Part shown: piece by piece, positions 19,786 through 27,609 of the stretch
Position numbering within the stretch: position 1 is the stretch's first letter
How the letters are laid out: every line of letters starts with the position of its first letter
From: Acinetobacter seifertii
Lineage (GTDB): Bacteria > Pseudomonadota > Gammaproteobacteria > Pseudomonadales > Moraxellaceae
Length of the DNA stretch: 64,000 nucleotides
Assembly: GCF_000368065.1 (NCBI RefSeq)
Contig: NZ_KB851200.1
Location: forward strand, 1,047,204-1,111,203
Direction of reading: 5' to 3'
Position numbers and translations under genes: made by a program
Notes under the pieces: model-generated
Told to the model about the DNA's origin: nothing
The model's database searches: none
The model's input: only the letters and a program-made list of their open reading frames with translations

Positions 19786-20616
19786 ATGGGATATGTAACC
19801 ACAAAAGACGGCGTAGAAATTTTCTATAAAGATTGGGGTCCACACGATGCCCAAGTATTATTTTTTCATCATGGTTGGCCTTTAAGTTCAGATGATTGGG
19901 ATACTCAATTACTTTTTTTCCTTAAAGAAGGTTTTCGTGTAGTTGCTCATGACCGCCGTGGGCACGGGCGTTCAAGTCAGGTGTGGGATGGTCACGATAT
20001 GGACCACTATGCAGATGACGTTGCAGAAGTGGTGAAGCATTTAAATATTAAAAATGCAATTCATATTGGCCACTCAACAGGTGGTGGTGAAGTGGCTCAC
20101 TATATTGCTCGCCATGGTCAAGAAAACGTTAAAAAGGCTGTGCTTGTAAGCGCAGTACCGCCGCTTATGGTTAAAACTGAAAATAATCCAGAAGGGTTAC
20201 CAAAAGAAGTTTTTGATGACCTGCAAAATCAAGTTCTCACCAACCGTGCGCAATTTTTCCGAGACCTTCCATCTGGTCCATTCTATGGTTTTAACCGACC
20301 AGATGCGAAGCCATCTGAAGGTGTTATTGCTAACTGGTGGCGTCAGGGCATGACAGGTAGTGCCAAAGCGCATTACGACGGTATTGTGGCATTCTCGCAA
20401 ACTGACTTCACCGAAGACTTAAAGAAAATCACCATTCCTGTTTTGGTGTTACATGGTGATGACGATCAGATCGTGCCTTATAAAACTTCTGGCGTGAAAT
20501 CTGCTGAATTGCTTCAAAATAGCCAACTCAAAATCTATCCGGGTTTTTCTCATGGCATGTTAACTGTCAATCATGAAGTGATTAATGCGGACTTGTTGGC
20601 ATTTATTCGTGAATAA
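19786..20616 (+). CDS. Alpha/beta hydrolase (cofactor-free haloperoxidase-like)
   Basis: This 276-residue alpha/beta hydrolase has the nucleophile elbow GHSTGGGEV, the oxyanion region HHGWPLSSDDW, acid motif LHGDDDQIVP and catalytic His in GFSHGML. These are the features of the non-haem chloroperoxidase/esterase group. The physiological substrate is unknown; the group includes esterases, lactonases and perhydrolases. It is expressed from MerR-type promoter B and ends with a strong terminator, so it is monocistronic. Ribosome-binding site AGGAG lies before the start. Confidence 0.85.
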   Translation: MGYVTTKDGVEIFYKDWGPHDAQVLFFHHGWPLSSDDWDTQLLFFLKEGFRVVAHDRRGHGRSSQVWDGHDMDHYADDVAEVVKHLNIKNAIHIGHSTGGGEVAHYIARHGQENVKKAVLVSAVPPLMVKTENNPEGLPKEVFDDLQNQVLTNRAQFFRDLPSGPFYGFNRPDAKPSEGVIANWWRQGMTGSAKAHYDGIVAFSQTDFTEDLKKITIPVLVLHGDDDQIVPYKTSGVKSAELLQNSQLKIYPGFSHGMLTVNHEVINADLLAFIRE

Positions 20617-20637
20617 TTAAAAGCGTTTAGACTTTAG

Positions 20638-20668
20638 AAAAAGAGGCATATCGAGTGCCTCTTTTTTT
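20638..20668 (+). terminator. Rho-independent terminator
   Basis: An 11-bp stem (AAAAAGAGGCA / TGCCTCTTTTT) with a 7-nt loop and a T-tract follows the hydrolase gene. Confidence 0.9.
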
Positions 20669-20719
20669 ATATAAAAATTAATAAATTCAAAATATTAATG
20701 AGATAAATACTAAAAGGTG

Positions 20720-20750
20720 TTGACATTAAAGTTAGCTTTAATCTTAAAGT
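20720..20750 (+). promoter_or_regulatory. MerR-type promoter C (to the OYE operon)
   Basis: TTGACA, a 19-bp spacer and TAAAGT, with the dyad ATTAAAG-N4-CTTTAAT at 20725-20742. Confidence 0.75.
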
Positions 20751-20777
20751 AAAGCCATACTGAATGAGGTCATTCCA

Positions 20778-22016
20778 ATGAAAGTGTTCGAAAAATTAGT
20801 ATTTCCAAATGGCTCAAATGTTCCTAACCGTATTGCCAAAGCAGCAATGGAAGAAAACATGGCTGATTTAAACCATGCACCGTCAGAAGAGTTAATGCGT
20901 TTATATCAAGCTTGGGCAAATGGTGGTGTAGGTTTAATCATTACCGGAAATGTGATGGTAGACCGCCGAGCAATGACTGGACCGGGTGGTGTCGTACTAG
21001 AAGATGAAAAGCATCTAGATACTTTTAAAAAATGGGCGCAAATTAGCCGTTCAAAAGGCGCTCAGGTTTGGCTTCAAATTAATCATCCCGGTCGTCAAAT
21101 GCAGTCAAATTTAGGGCAACAAACATGGGCACCTTCTGCTGTTGCTTTAGATTTAGGAAAAATGTCAGACCGCTTTAATACACCAATTGAAATGAACGAA
21201 TCTATGATTGCAGAAGTGATTCAGCGTTTTGCAAATACGGCACGTTTAGGCGAAAAAGCAGGGTTTACAGGTGTTGAGATTCATGCAGCGCATGGTTATT
21301 TATTAAGCCAGTTTCTTTCGCCACTGAGTAATAAACGCCAAGATCGCTGGGGTGGTTCTTTAGAAAACCGCGCTCGTATTTTAATTGAGATTGTGGAAGC
21401 AGTTCGTAAAGTAGTTTCGCCTCATTTTACTGTAGCGGTAAAACTCAATTCAGCCGATTTCCAACGTGGCGGATTTAGTGCTGAAGATGCTCAACAAGTG
21501 GTTAAAATGTTAAATGTGCATGCAGTCGATTTGGTTGAACTTTCAGGTGGTAGTTATGAAGCACCAGCCATGCAAGGCCAAGCACGTGATGGTCGTACAC
21601 TTGCCCGTGAAGCTTACTTTTTAGAGTTTGCTCAAGAAATCCGAAAAGTTGCCAAAATGCCTGTTATGGTCACAGGCGGTATCCGCCGTAAGCAGGTAGC
21701 AGAGCAGGTGGTTGAAAGTGGTGTAGATATGGTCGGTATTGCCACAGCTTTAGCCATTGAACCTAATTTGCCAAATGCTTGGAAACAAGGCCAAAATGTT
21801 TCACCTGAACTCAAACCAATTACTTGGAAAAATAAAACATTTGCTTCACTTGCCAATATGGCTGTGGTCAAATTTCAGTTACGTAATTTAAGTGCTGGTA
21901 AAAAAACAAAACCAAATGTTTCACCAGCTTGGGCTTTAATTTTGCAACAATCAGCGATGTCATGCCGTACTCGCCAATACAAAAAAGGCATGCGTGACTA
22001 TTCATTTGCTTCTTAA
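20778..22016 (+). CDS. NADH:flavin oxidoreductase (Old Yellow Enzyme family)
   Basis: This 412-residue FMN-binding TIM-barrel enzyme shows the family blocks NRIAKAAMEENMAD, VWLQINHPGRQ, GFTGVEIHAAHGYLLSQFLSP, RWGGSLENRARI and PVMVTGGIRR. The HAAH motif carries substrate-anion ligands. Family members reduce the C=C bond of electrophilic enones and quinones with NAD(P)H. It is driven by MerR-type promoter C and is followed 15 bp later by the saccharopine-dehydrogenase-like gene. Placement in a MerR regulon with DJ-1 proteins parallels nemA in electrophile detoxification, but a catabolic role is equally possible. Confidence 0.88.
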   Translation: MKVFEKLVFPNGSNVPNRIAKAAMEENMADLNHAPSEELMRLYQAWANGGVGLIITGNVMVDRRAMTGPGGVVLEDEKHLDTFKKWAQISRSKGAQVWLQINHPGRQMQSNLGQQTWAPSAVALDLGKMSDRFNTPIEMNESMIAEVIQRFANTARLGEKAGFTGVEIHAAHGYLLSQFLSPLSNKRQDRWGGSLENRARILIEIVEAVRKVVSPHFTVAVKLNSADFQRGGFSAEDAQQVVKMLNVHAVDLVELSGGSYEAPAMQGQARDGRTLAREAYFLEFAQEIRKVAKMPVMVTGGIRRKQVAEQVVESGVDMVGIATALAIEPNLPNAWKQGQNVSPELKPITWKNKTFASLANMAVVKFQLRNLSAGKKTKPNVSPAWALILQQSAMSCRTRQYKKGMRDYSFAS

Positions 22017-22031
22017 AAAGTGAGTTGTGTT

Positions 22032-23099
22032 ATGACAAATCTTAACGATTCAAACTGGTTAATTTATGGAGCAAATGGCTACACGGGCGAATTAATCGCT
22101 CGTGAAGCTGTACGCCAAGGTTTAAAACCGACTTTGGCTGGCCGTAACAAAGCTAAGGTTGAAGCACTTGCACAAGAGTTGGGGCTTGACTATAAAGCTT
22201 TTGAGCTTGATAACGTAGATGCAATAAGTGAGCAACTCCAAGGTTTTAAACTGGTTATGCACTGTGCAGGGCCTTTTTCAGCGACATCGAAGCCTATGAT
22301 GGAAGCGTGTATAAATGCCGGCGCTCACTATTTAGATATTACCGGTGAAATCGCTGTATTTGAGTTGGCACAGTCACTGAACAGCCAAGCTGAAAAAGCC
22401 GATATTGTGCTTTGTCCGGGTGTTGGTTTCGATGTGATTCCGACAGATTGTGTCGCTGCCGCGCTCAAAGAAGCATTGCCAGATGCGACTCATTTAGCAC
22501 TTGGTTTTGACTCTAGAACAGGGTTTTCACCGGGTACTGCTAAAACCAGTACAGAAGGCATGGCAGAAGGTGGAAAAATTCGTAAAAACGGAAAAATTAC
22601 CACCGTTCCATTAGCACATTATGTTCGGACCATTGATTTTGGTGATGGTAAAAAAAGTGCCATGAGTGTTCCTTGGGGAGACGTATCTACAGCGTTCTAT
22701 ACAACAGGTATTCCAAACATTGAAGTCTTTGTACCCGCATTTCCCAAAATGATTTTTGGTGCGAAAATGATGAACTATGTACGTCCAATATTAAAAATCA
22801 ATGCCGTGCAGAAGTTTATTAAGTCGCGTATTGAAAAAACGGTTGTTGGGCCAAATGAGGAACTCCGCGCGAAAGTACCTACCTATGTTTGGGGTGAGGC
22901 AAGAAATACGCGTGGGGAAATCAAAACCGCCCGCATCCAAACGGAAAATGCCTATAGCCTTACCGTAAATGGCTCACTGACTGTGGTGAATTATTTACTC
23001 AAAAATACTGTTAAAGGTGGTACATATACACCAGCAAAACTGATGGGTTATAAGCTAGTGACCGAGTTGCCGGGTTCTGGTCCGCTGATCATTAATTAA
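22032..23099 (+). CDS. Saccharopine dehydrogenase-like NAD(P)-binding protein
   Basis: The protein (355 residues from this start) begins with a Rossmann fold, WLIYGANGYTGELIAREAV, followed by AGRNKAKVEALA and a CAGPFSATSKPMMEACINAGAHYLDITGE block. These are typical of the saccharopine-dehydrogenase/trans-acting enoyl-reductase family. In mycobacteria relatives reduce polyketide enoyl groups; here the substrate is unknown. I chose ATG 22032 over an upstream GTG at 22020 because the Rossmann strand follows at normal distance. It forms an operon with the OYE gene and ends at a strong terminator. Two sequential reductases suggest stepwise reduction of an unsaturated compound (inference). Confidence 0.8.
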   Translation: MTNLNDSNWLIYGANGYTGELIAREAVRQGLKPTLAGRNKAKVEALAQELGLDYKAFELDNVDAISEQLQGFKLVMHCAGPFSATSKPMMEACINAGAHYLDITGEIAVFELAQSLNSQAEKADIVLCPGVGFDVIPTDCVAAALKEALPDATHLALGFDSRTGFSPGTAKTSTEGMAEGGKIRKNGKITTVPLAHYVRTIDFGDGKKSAMSVPWGDVSTAFYTTGIPNIEVFVPAFPKMIFGAKMMNYVRPILKINAVQKFIKSRIEKTVVGPNEELRAKVPTYVWGEARNTRGEIKTARIQTENAYSLTVNGSLTVVNYLLKNTVKGGTYTPAKLMGYKLVTELPGSGPLIIN

Positions 23100-23133
23100 A
23101 AGCTTTTATTAAAACAGCATGTTTATAGATCGT

Positions 23134-23169
23134 CCCGAACAAGGAGTTATTCTTGTTCGGGTTTTTTTT
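23134..23169 (+). terminator. Rho-independent terminator
   Basis: A perfect 10-bp stem (CCCGAACAAG / CTTGTTCGGG) with an 8-nt loop and eight T's ends the OYE operon. Confidence 0.95.
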
Positions 23170-23300
23170 AAATATTTCAAGTAAATAGAGCTTTCTATAG
23201 ATAAAAAGAAAAACAGAAAACAAAACACTCCATAAGTAATAATTCAAATTGAATATACTAAAAAGCGATAAATATTTTTCATAACAAAGGAATGAGAATA

Positions 23301-23876
23301 ATGAGAAAACTCATACTGTTTCTACATGCATCGCTAGACAGTTTTGTGGAAGGTCCAAATGGGGCAATGGACATAGGCTGGATTGCTTACGATGCCGATT
23401 TGGCAAATCATGCCAAAGAAATTTTGAGCACTGCCGATACGGTGATTTGGGGACGTGCGACTTACCAAATGATGCATAATTACTGGCCAACCATGCTTTC
23501 AAATCCTGAAGCTTCAGAGCATGAACGTAATCACGCTAAGTGGATTGAAAAGACCGAAAAAATCGTTTTTTCAACCACATTAGATACAGTTGAATGGAAT
23601 AATTCCAGATTGGTAAAAGACCATGTCGAAGAAGAAATTAATAAGCTGAAACAAAAAGCGGGTAAGGATATGGTGATTCTGGGGAGTCCAAGGTTCGCGC
23701 ACTATTTGATGCAACTTGGTTTAATTGATGAATATAAAATTACGGTTTCACCTGTACTAATTGGTAGTGGCTTGCCGCTATTCCAAGGTATTCAAGAAAA
23801 GACCAATCTTAAACTCATTGAAAATAAAACTTTTGCTTCTGGTGCGATAGCTCTTCACTATCAAAAGGTTGGTTAA
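23301..23876 (+). CDS. Dihydrofolate reductase-family (RibD C-terminal-like) protein
   Basis: This 191-residue protein has the DHFR/RibD-C fold: KLILFLHASLDSFVEGPNG at the N-terminus, VIWGRATYQMM, and the late block GKDMVILGSPRFAHYLMQLGLIDEY ending with PLFQG. Such stand-alone proteins are NADPH-dependent reductases of mostly unknown substrate. A second in-frame ATG nine bases upstream (23292) abuts the AAGGA element, so the ATG at 23301 with nine-base spacing is preferred. No MerR-type operator precedes it, so it is probably outside the neighbouring regulon. Confidence 0.8.
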   Translation: MRKLILFLHASLDSFVEGPNGAMDIGWIAYDADLANHAKEILSTADTVIWGRATYQMMHNYWPTMLSNPEASEHERNHAKWIEKTEKIVFSTTLDTVEWNNSRLVKDHVEEEINKLKQKAGKDMVILGSPRFAHYLMQLGLIDEYKITVSPVLIGSGLPLFQGIQEKTNLKLIENKTFASGAIALHYQKVG

Positions 23877-23898
23877 TTTTTTCTATAATATTTATATG

Positions 23899-23939
23899 AA
23901 AAAGACGAATTACAGGGGTAGTCTGTAATTCGTCTTTTT
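23899..23939. terminator. Bidirectional terminator
   Basis: A perfect 17-bp stem (AAAAAGACGAATTACAG and its complement) with a 7-nt loop lies between convergent genes, with A- and T-tracts on either side. Confidence 0.95.
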
Positions 23940-23943
23940 AGAT

Positions 23944-24750
23944 TTATTGAATTGTACTTAAACGCTTAATCACTGCTTCAGCAATTTCTTTACTTGATTG
24001 AGGGTTTTGTCCAGTAATAATTCTGTCGTCTGAAACCACATACGACGTAAACGGAATAAATGCTTCTTTGTATTTTGCGCTACGTTCAATGAGTCCATTT
24101 TGTAAAGAAAATGGAACTTGAGACTTAATACCTGAAAGTGTTTCTTCTATATTTGCAAAACCTGTAACAGTTCTACCTGCAATTAAGGCTTTGCCACTTT
24201 CATCCTGTAAAGGCAATAAACCACCTACGCCGTGACAGACCGCTGAAACGACTCCACCTTGGCGATAGATTTGTTCGCTAATGTTTTGCAAAGCTTTATT
24301 GTTTGGAAAATCCCACATGGTACCGTGCCCACCCGTATAGTAAATGGCTTTGTACTGGGTAGGATTAATCACATTTGGAGCCAATGTTGTTTTTAATCGT
24401 TGCATAAATGCTGAGTCGGCTAAATGCTGACGGGCAGATTTGTCTAGGTAAATAGACTTTAAGCTACGTTCATCTAGAGGCACTTCACCACCTAAAGGAC
24501 TTACAAAATCCATTTCATAGCCGGCAGCTAATGCAACATCATAAAAATGGGTGAGTTCGGTTAGCCAAAGTCCTGTTTTATCTGAACGAGAAGGGTAAGT
24601 CGAATGATTAGTCATTACGACTAAAATTTTTCCATTTGTTTTTGCAAGGCTTTGAGTTTTATCTGACTCTGCGGCATAAACCACATTTGTAGATAAAAGA
24701 ATGGCAAAAATAATGGTTAACCAACGCTGAAAATTCCAAACTTTAAACAT
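23944..24750 (-). CDS. Exported DJ-1/PfpI-family protein (Hsp31-like)
   Basis: The first ~27 residues form a signal peptide (WLTIIFAILLSTNVVYAAES, cleavage after YAA or VYA). The mature part is a class-1 glutamine-amidotransferase-like/DJ-1 domain with the nucleophile elbow AVCHGVGGLL and the YYTGGHGTMWDF motif shared by Hsp31/glyoxalase III-type proteins. Family members convert methylglyoxal-type dicarbonyls or act as protein deglycases and chaperones. A periplasmic member is unusual next to its cytoplasmic paralogue at 26887. Its promoter (24780-24810) has the MerR-type dyad. Confidence 0.82.
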   Translation of the reverse strand: MFKVWNFQRWLTIIFAILLSTNVVYAAESDKTQSLAKTNGKILVVMTNHSTYPSRSDKTGLWLTELTHFYDVALAAGYEMDFVSPLGGEVPLDERSLKSIYLDKSARQHLADSAFMQRLKTTLAPNVINPTQYKAIYYTGGHGTMWDFPNNKALQNISEQIYRQGGVVSAVCHGVGGLLPLQDESGKALIAGRTVTGFANIEETLSGIKSQVPFSLQNGLIERSAKYKEAFIPFTSYVVSDDRIITGQNPQSSKEIAEAVIKRLSTIQ

Positions 24751-24779
24751 GACAGATCCTCATTCATTACCTGTAGCCA

Positions 24780-24810
24780 ATCGTATGTTTAAAGCACGCT
24801 TTAAGGTCAA
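24780..24810 (-). promoter_or_regulatory. MerR-type promoter E (to the exported DJ-1 gene)
   Basis: On the minus strand: TTGACC, 19-bp spacer, TACGAT. The dyad is CTTAAAG-N4-CTTTAAA (24788-24805) with centre CGTG instead of TTAA. Confidence 0.75.
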
Positions 24811-24826
24811 TAGAGTTGTTAAAAAA

Positions 24827-25243
24827 TTATGGTGTTTTTGCTTTGTCGAAATAGAGATTCATAAGACGTTCTGCATTTTGCTCGCAGGTAATTTCATCGG
24901 GTTTGTTGTTGATTGCATCAATCATGGTACGTAAGTTTTGCTTACTCACCTTTAGCTTTTGTTCTAAAAGTTCTATTTCCTGAATTTTTAATTCAATGGT
25001 TTGGATGAGTGCGTCATGGTTCCAAGTGGCAACTTTTGAAGGCAAAAAAGCTTTAATTTCTGCTAAAGAAAAACCAACTTGCTGGGCTTGCTGAATCAAA
25101 GAAAGCTGCTTCAAATCGTTATCGGTATATTCACGATAACCATTTGATTTTCTTTTTGCTTTAGGTAAGAGTTTGATTTGCTCGTAATAACGAATTGTAG
25201 GGGTGCTTAAACCACTTAATTTTGATAACTCGCTAATATTCAT
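24827..25243 (-). CDS. MerR-family transcriptional regulator (AdhR/NmlR-like by context)
   Basis: The N-terminal winged helix (MNISELSKLSGLSTPTIRYY, then YREYTDNDLKQL) and a C-terminal coiled coil (residues ~75-112) are classic MerR. With the ATG at 25243 it has 138 residues; a frame extending to 25264 would overlap the -35 of promoter D and lacks the usual MerR start, so I reject it. The only cysteine is Cys120; no cysteine is present around residue 52-54, where NmlR/AdhR sensors have theirs. It lies between promoters E and D, and five promoters with the same dyad in this 6-kb stretch are its likely targets. Confidence 0.85.
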   Translation of the reverse strand: MNISELSKLSGLSTPTIRYYEQIKLLPKAKRKSNGYREYTDNDLKQLSLIQQAQQVGFSLAEIKAFLPSKVATWNHDALIQTIELKIQEIELLEQKLKVSKQNLRTMIDAINNKPDEITCEQNAERLMNLYFDKAKTP

Positions 25244-25257
25244 GGCCACAGACTCTA

Positions 25258-25288
25258 TTGACATTCAAGTTAACTTTAGACTTATAGT
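25258..25288 (+). promoter_or_regulatory. MerR-type promoter D, pointing at the interrupted DJ-1 gene
   Basis: TTGACA, a 19-bp spacer and TATAGT on the plus strand, with the dyad ATTCAAG-N4-CTTTAGA at 25263-25280. It points away from merR toward the insertion sequence and, beyond it, the DJ-1 gene at 26887. It was presumably that gene's promoter before the insertion and may also serve merR autoregulation. Confidence 0.7.
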
Positions 25289-25359
25289 TGCTTAAAAGCA
25301 AGGTTCATAACTTTACCAAGCACACACTTTCAGTAACAGCTTTCTATGCTTTGATAGGA

Positions 25360-26840
25360 TGTTATTCACCAATTAAAATGTCTATGCGATAAACCATTTA
25401 AAATGTCCTGTTTTTAACCACAAGAGTCAAGCACAGGATTTAACTTTCTTTGTTCAATAACAGCTTTCTGAGCTTTACGACTCGGCATACTTTTCTTGAG
25501 ACGGGAACGTTTATTCTGTTTTTCCAACTCTTCATGCTGTTGCTGAATATGTGCCAGAACTGTACCTAACCGTTTATTCTCAACGATCTCATTCTGCTGT
25601 AGCCCAGCTAATTTATTGAAAATGCTGTAGTTGAGCTTTCGTCCCTCGTACATGAGGGCCACAGTGCCATCTGGGTACTCCAGAAATGAAATATATTGCC
25701 CAACAAGCTTATGATTCAGCTCTGTCGGTTCAAGCAGATAAATACATTTGTCATAGGTCAGGGTCAGATTCTTGGTGACCTTACGCGGTTCCTGCCAGGT
25801 AAAAATATCATCCAGTTCAAGATGAGATTCGGTTAATGGCCGATGTAAATTCTTTGAGTTTCGCGCACACTTGGCAAACTTCTGATTGAAATGCTCAATA
25901 AAGCAGGGCAGCCAGGCATTTGCCTCGGCAATTGAACAGATACCTTCTAGGCGCATTTCCTTGATCAGGCGATCCTGGAGTGTTCTATTGGCACGTTCCA
26001 CACGGCCTTTGGCCTGGGGTGAGTTGGCGAAGATAATATCAATATTTAACTCATTCAGAATCCGCCCAAATTGCGTGATCTGGCTGTCCTGGCTCGATTT
26101 CTGGTTCACTCGGAAGACCGAATGTTTATCGCTATAAAAGGCCAGAGGCTTACCGTATTGTTCAATGTAGGCTCGGGTTGAAAGCATATAGTCGAAGGTC
26201 GTTTCCGCCTCACAGAAGCGCAGATGCAACAGCTTTCCAGTGGCATCATCGATATAAACCAGCAAGCAGCACTTAGCAGCGCGTCCTTCGAACCAGTCAT
26301 GATATGAGCCATCAATCTGGATTAGCTCACCGAAGCAATCCCGGTTATAACGTGGCTGATATGGACGTTTAAGGCGCTTGGATCGTGGAATCCAGAGGTC
26401 ATTTGCAGTCATCCAGCGCCGAAGCGTTTCTACCGGGATATTCAGGTCAAACATGCTGCTGAGCTTCTCATGGGCCAAGGTAGGTCCAAATCCCAGCAGA
26501 TGTTCAGAAATAATGGAAAGACATTTTGATTTTAATAAATCATCATGGCGACGATGGCCAGGTTGACCACGACTGGCATGCGCCATACCTGAAACACCAT
26601 CTTGATTGAGCTTCTGTAATAACCGGGTAATTTGACGGGTTGAAAGATTAAGGATTTCAGCAGCACGGACTTGTGTAATACGATGATCTCGAACGTCTTG
26701 CAGAACAGCAAGACGTTGAATTTCTTTGTCAGACATAGTGATCAGCATCTATATTTCATATCCAGTCCATGATGTTTAAGCCATCATAAACTAGACATTT
26801 TTATTGGTGAGAATATAGACACTTTAAATGGGTTCTAACA
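25360..26840 (-). mobile_element. ISNCY-type insertion sequence
   Basis: About 1.48 kb with one transposase gene. Both proposed ends start TGTTA and read alike inward (TGTTATTCACCAATTAAAAT on the left, TGTTAGAACCCATTTAAAGT on the right). Each end holds two tandem copies of an A-T-T-A-A-A-x-T-G-T-C motif spaced 24-25 bp (25371 and 25396; 26829 and 26805 on the other strand), probably transposase binding sites. I find no clear target duplication, so the exact termini are uncertain by several bases. Confidence 0.75.
25414..26748 (-). CDS. ISNCY-family DDE transposase
   Basis: This 444-residue protein has an N-terminal helix-turn-helix (TQVRAAEILNLSTRQITRLL) and an RNase-H-like integrase core whose acidic residues are visible in ELIQIDGSYHDWF, AFYSDKHSVF and the GRVERANRTLQDRL block (Glu). 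A basic C-terminal tail follows. It is complete, so the element may still be active. A second in-frame ATG at 26736 is an alternative start. Confidence 0.88.
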   Translation of the reverse strand: MLITMSDKEIQRLAVLQDVRDHRITQVRAAEILNLSTRQITRLLQKLNQDGVSGMAHASRGQPGHRRHDDLLKSKCLSIISEHLLGFGPTLAHEKLSSMFDLNIPVETLRRWMTANDLWIPRSKRLKRPYQPRYNRDCFGELIQIDGSYHDWFEGRAAKCCLLVYIDDATGKLLHLRFCEAETTFDYMLSTRAYIEQYGKPLAFYSDKHSVFRVNQKSSQDSQITQFGRILNELNIDIIFANSPQAKGRVERANRTLQDRLIKEMRLEGICSIAEANAWLPCFIEHFNQKFAKCARNSKNLHRPLTESHLELDDIFTWQEPRKVTKNLTLTYDKCIYLLEPTELNHKLVGQYISFLEYPDGTVALMYEGRKLNYSIFNKLAGLQQNEIVENKRLGTVLAHIQQQHEELEKQNKRSRLKKSMPSRKAQKAVIEQRKLNPVLDSCG

Positions 26841-26886
26841 ATAGATATAAGAATAGAATTATAAATATGGAAATGAGGTGAAAAAA

Positions 26887-27585
26887 ATGTCTAAACGCAT
26901 ATTACATGTCGTGACTAATATTTCACGCTATAAGGATGTTGATGAACCAACAGGGCTATGGTTAGGCGAACTTACCCATGCCTATGATGAGTTTGAAAAG
27001 CAAGGTTATATACAAGATATTGTTAGCCCAAATGGTGGTAAAACACCGATTGAACCTAAGTCACTTTTGCCTTTAGTTGCAGATAAATCCGTTAAAGACC
27101 GAGAAAAAGATCAATCTTTTATAATGCTGCTGGCAAACACCTTTAAGCCTTCCGATATTCATTGGCAAGATTATGACGTGATCTACTACACAGGTGGTCA
27201 CGGTGTCATGTGGGATTTTTTAGATAATCCTGAACTGCAAGAAATCACCAAAAATATTTATGAAAAGGGCGGTATTGTTTCAAGTGTTTGCCACGGATAT
27301 TGCGGCTTGCTCAATGTTAGGCTTTCAAATGGTAAACGGCTTATAGACGGGAAAAAGTTAACTGGCTTTGCATGGAGTGAAGAGGTTCTGGCTGGGGTTG
27401 CAAAAAAAGTCCCATATAATGCCGAAGAGCTCGCTAAAGAAAATGGCGCTCGTTATGAAAAAGCTTTCATTCCATTTGCACCGTATGTCGTTCAAGATGG
27501 CAACTTGATTACTGGTCAAAACCCGTTTTCAGCTAAGAAGACGGCTTTAGCGATTATAGAAACGCTTGAAAAGAGTGCTTCGTGA
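26887..27585 (+). CDS. Cytoplasmic DJ-1/PfpI-family protein, cut off from its promoter by an IS
   Basis: This 232-residue paralogue of the protein at 23944 lacks a signal peptide. It has the DJ-1/Hsp31-type motifs YYTGGHGVMWDF and SSVCHGYCGLL, whose Cys is the expected nucleophile; Asp/Glu partners are less certain. The ATG at 26887 follows GAGGTG at good spacing; the GTG at 26878 lies within that element. Only 46 bp separate the insertion sequence from the start, and the likely native promoter (25258-25288) lies on the far side. Expression may now depend on a promoter reading out of the IS or be lost. It ends at a strong terminator. Confidence 0.85.
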   Translation: MSKRILHVVTNISRYKDVDEPTGLWLGELTHAYDEFEKQGYIQDIVSPNGGKTPIEPKSLLPLVADKSVKDREKDQSFIMLLANTFKPSDIHWQDYDVIYYTGGHGVMWDFLDNPELQEITKNIYEKGGIVSSVCHGYCGLLNVRLSNGKRLIDGKKLTGFAWSEEVLAGVAKKVPYNAEELAKENGARYEKAFIPFAPYVVQDGNLITGQNPFSAKKTALAIIETLEKSAS

Positions 27586-27609
27586 AAATCAATCAAAGTT
27601 ATAAATAAG

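Noticed and set aside
25350-26850. A target-site duplication of the ISNCY element (ATAGGA / ATAGAT near the ends)
   Set aside because: The matches are offset and imperfect, so they do not qualify as a duplication.
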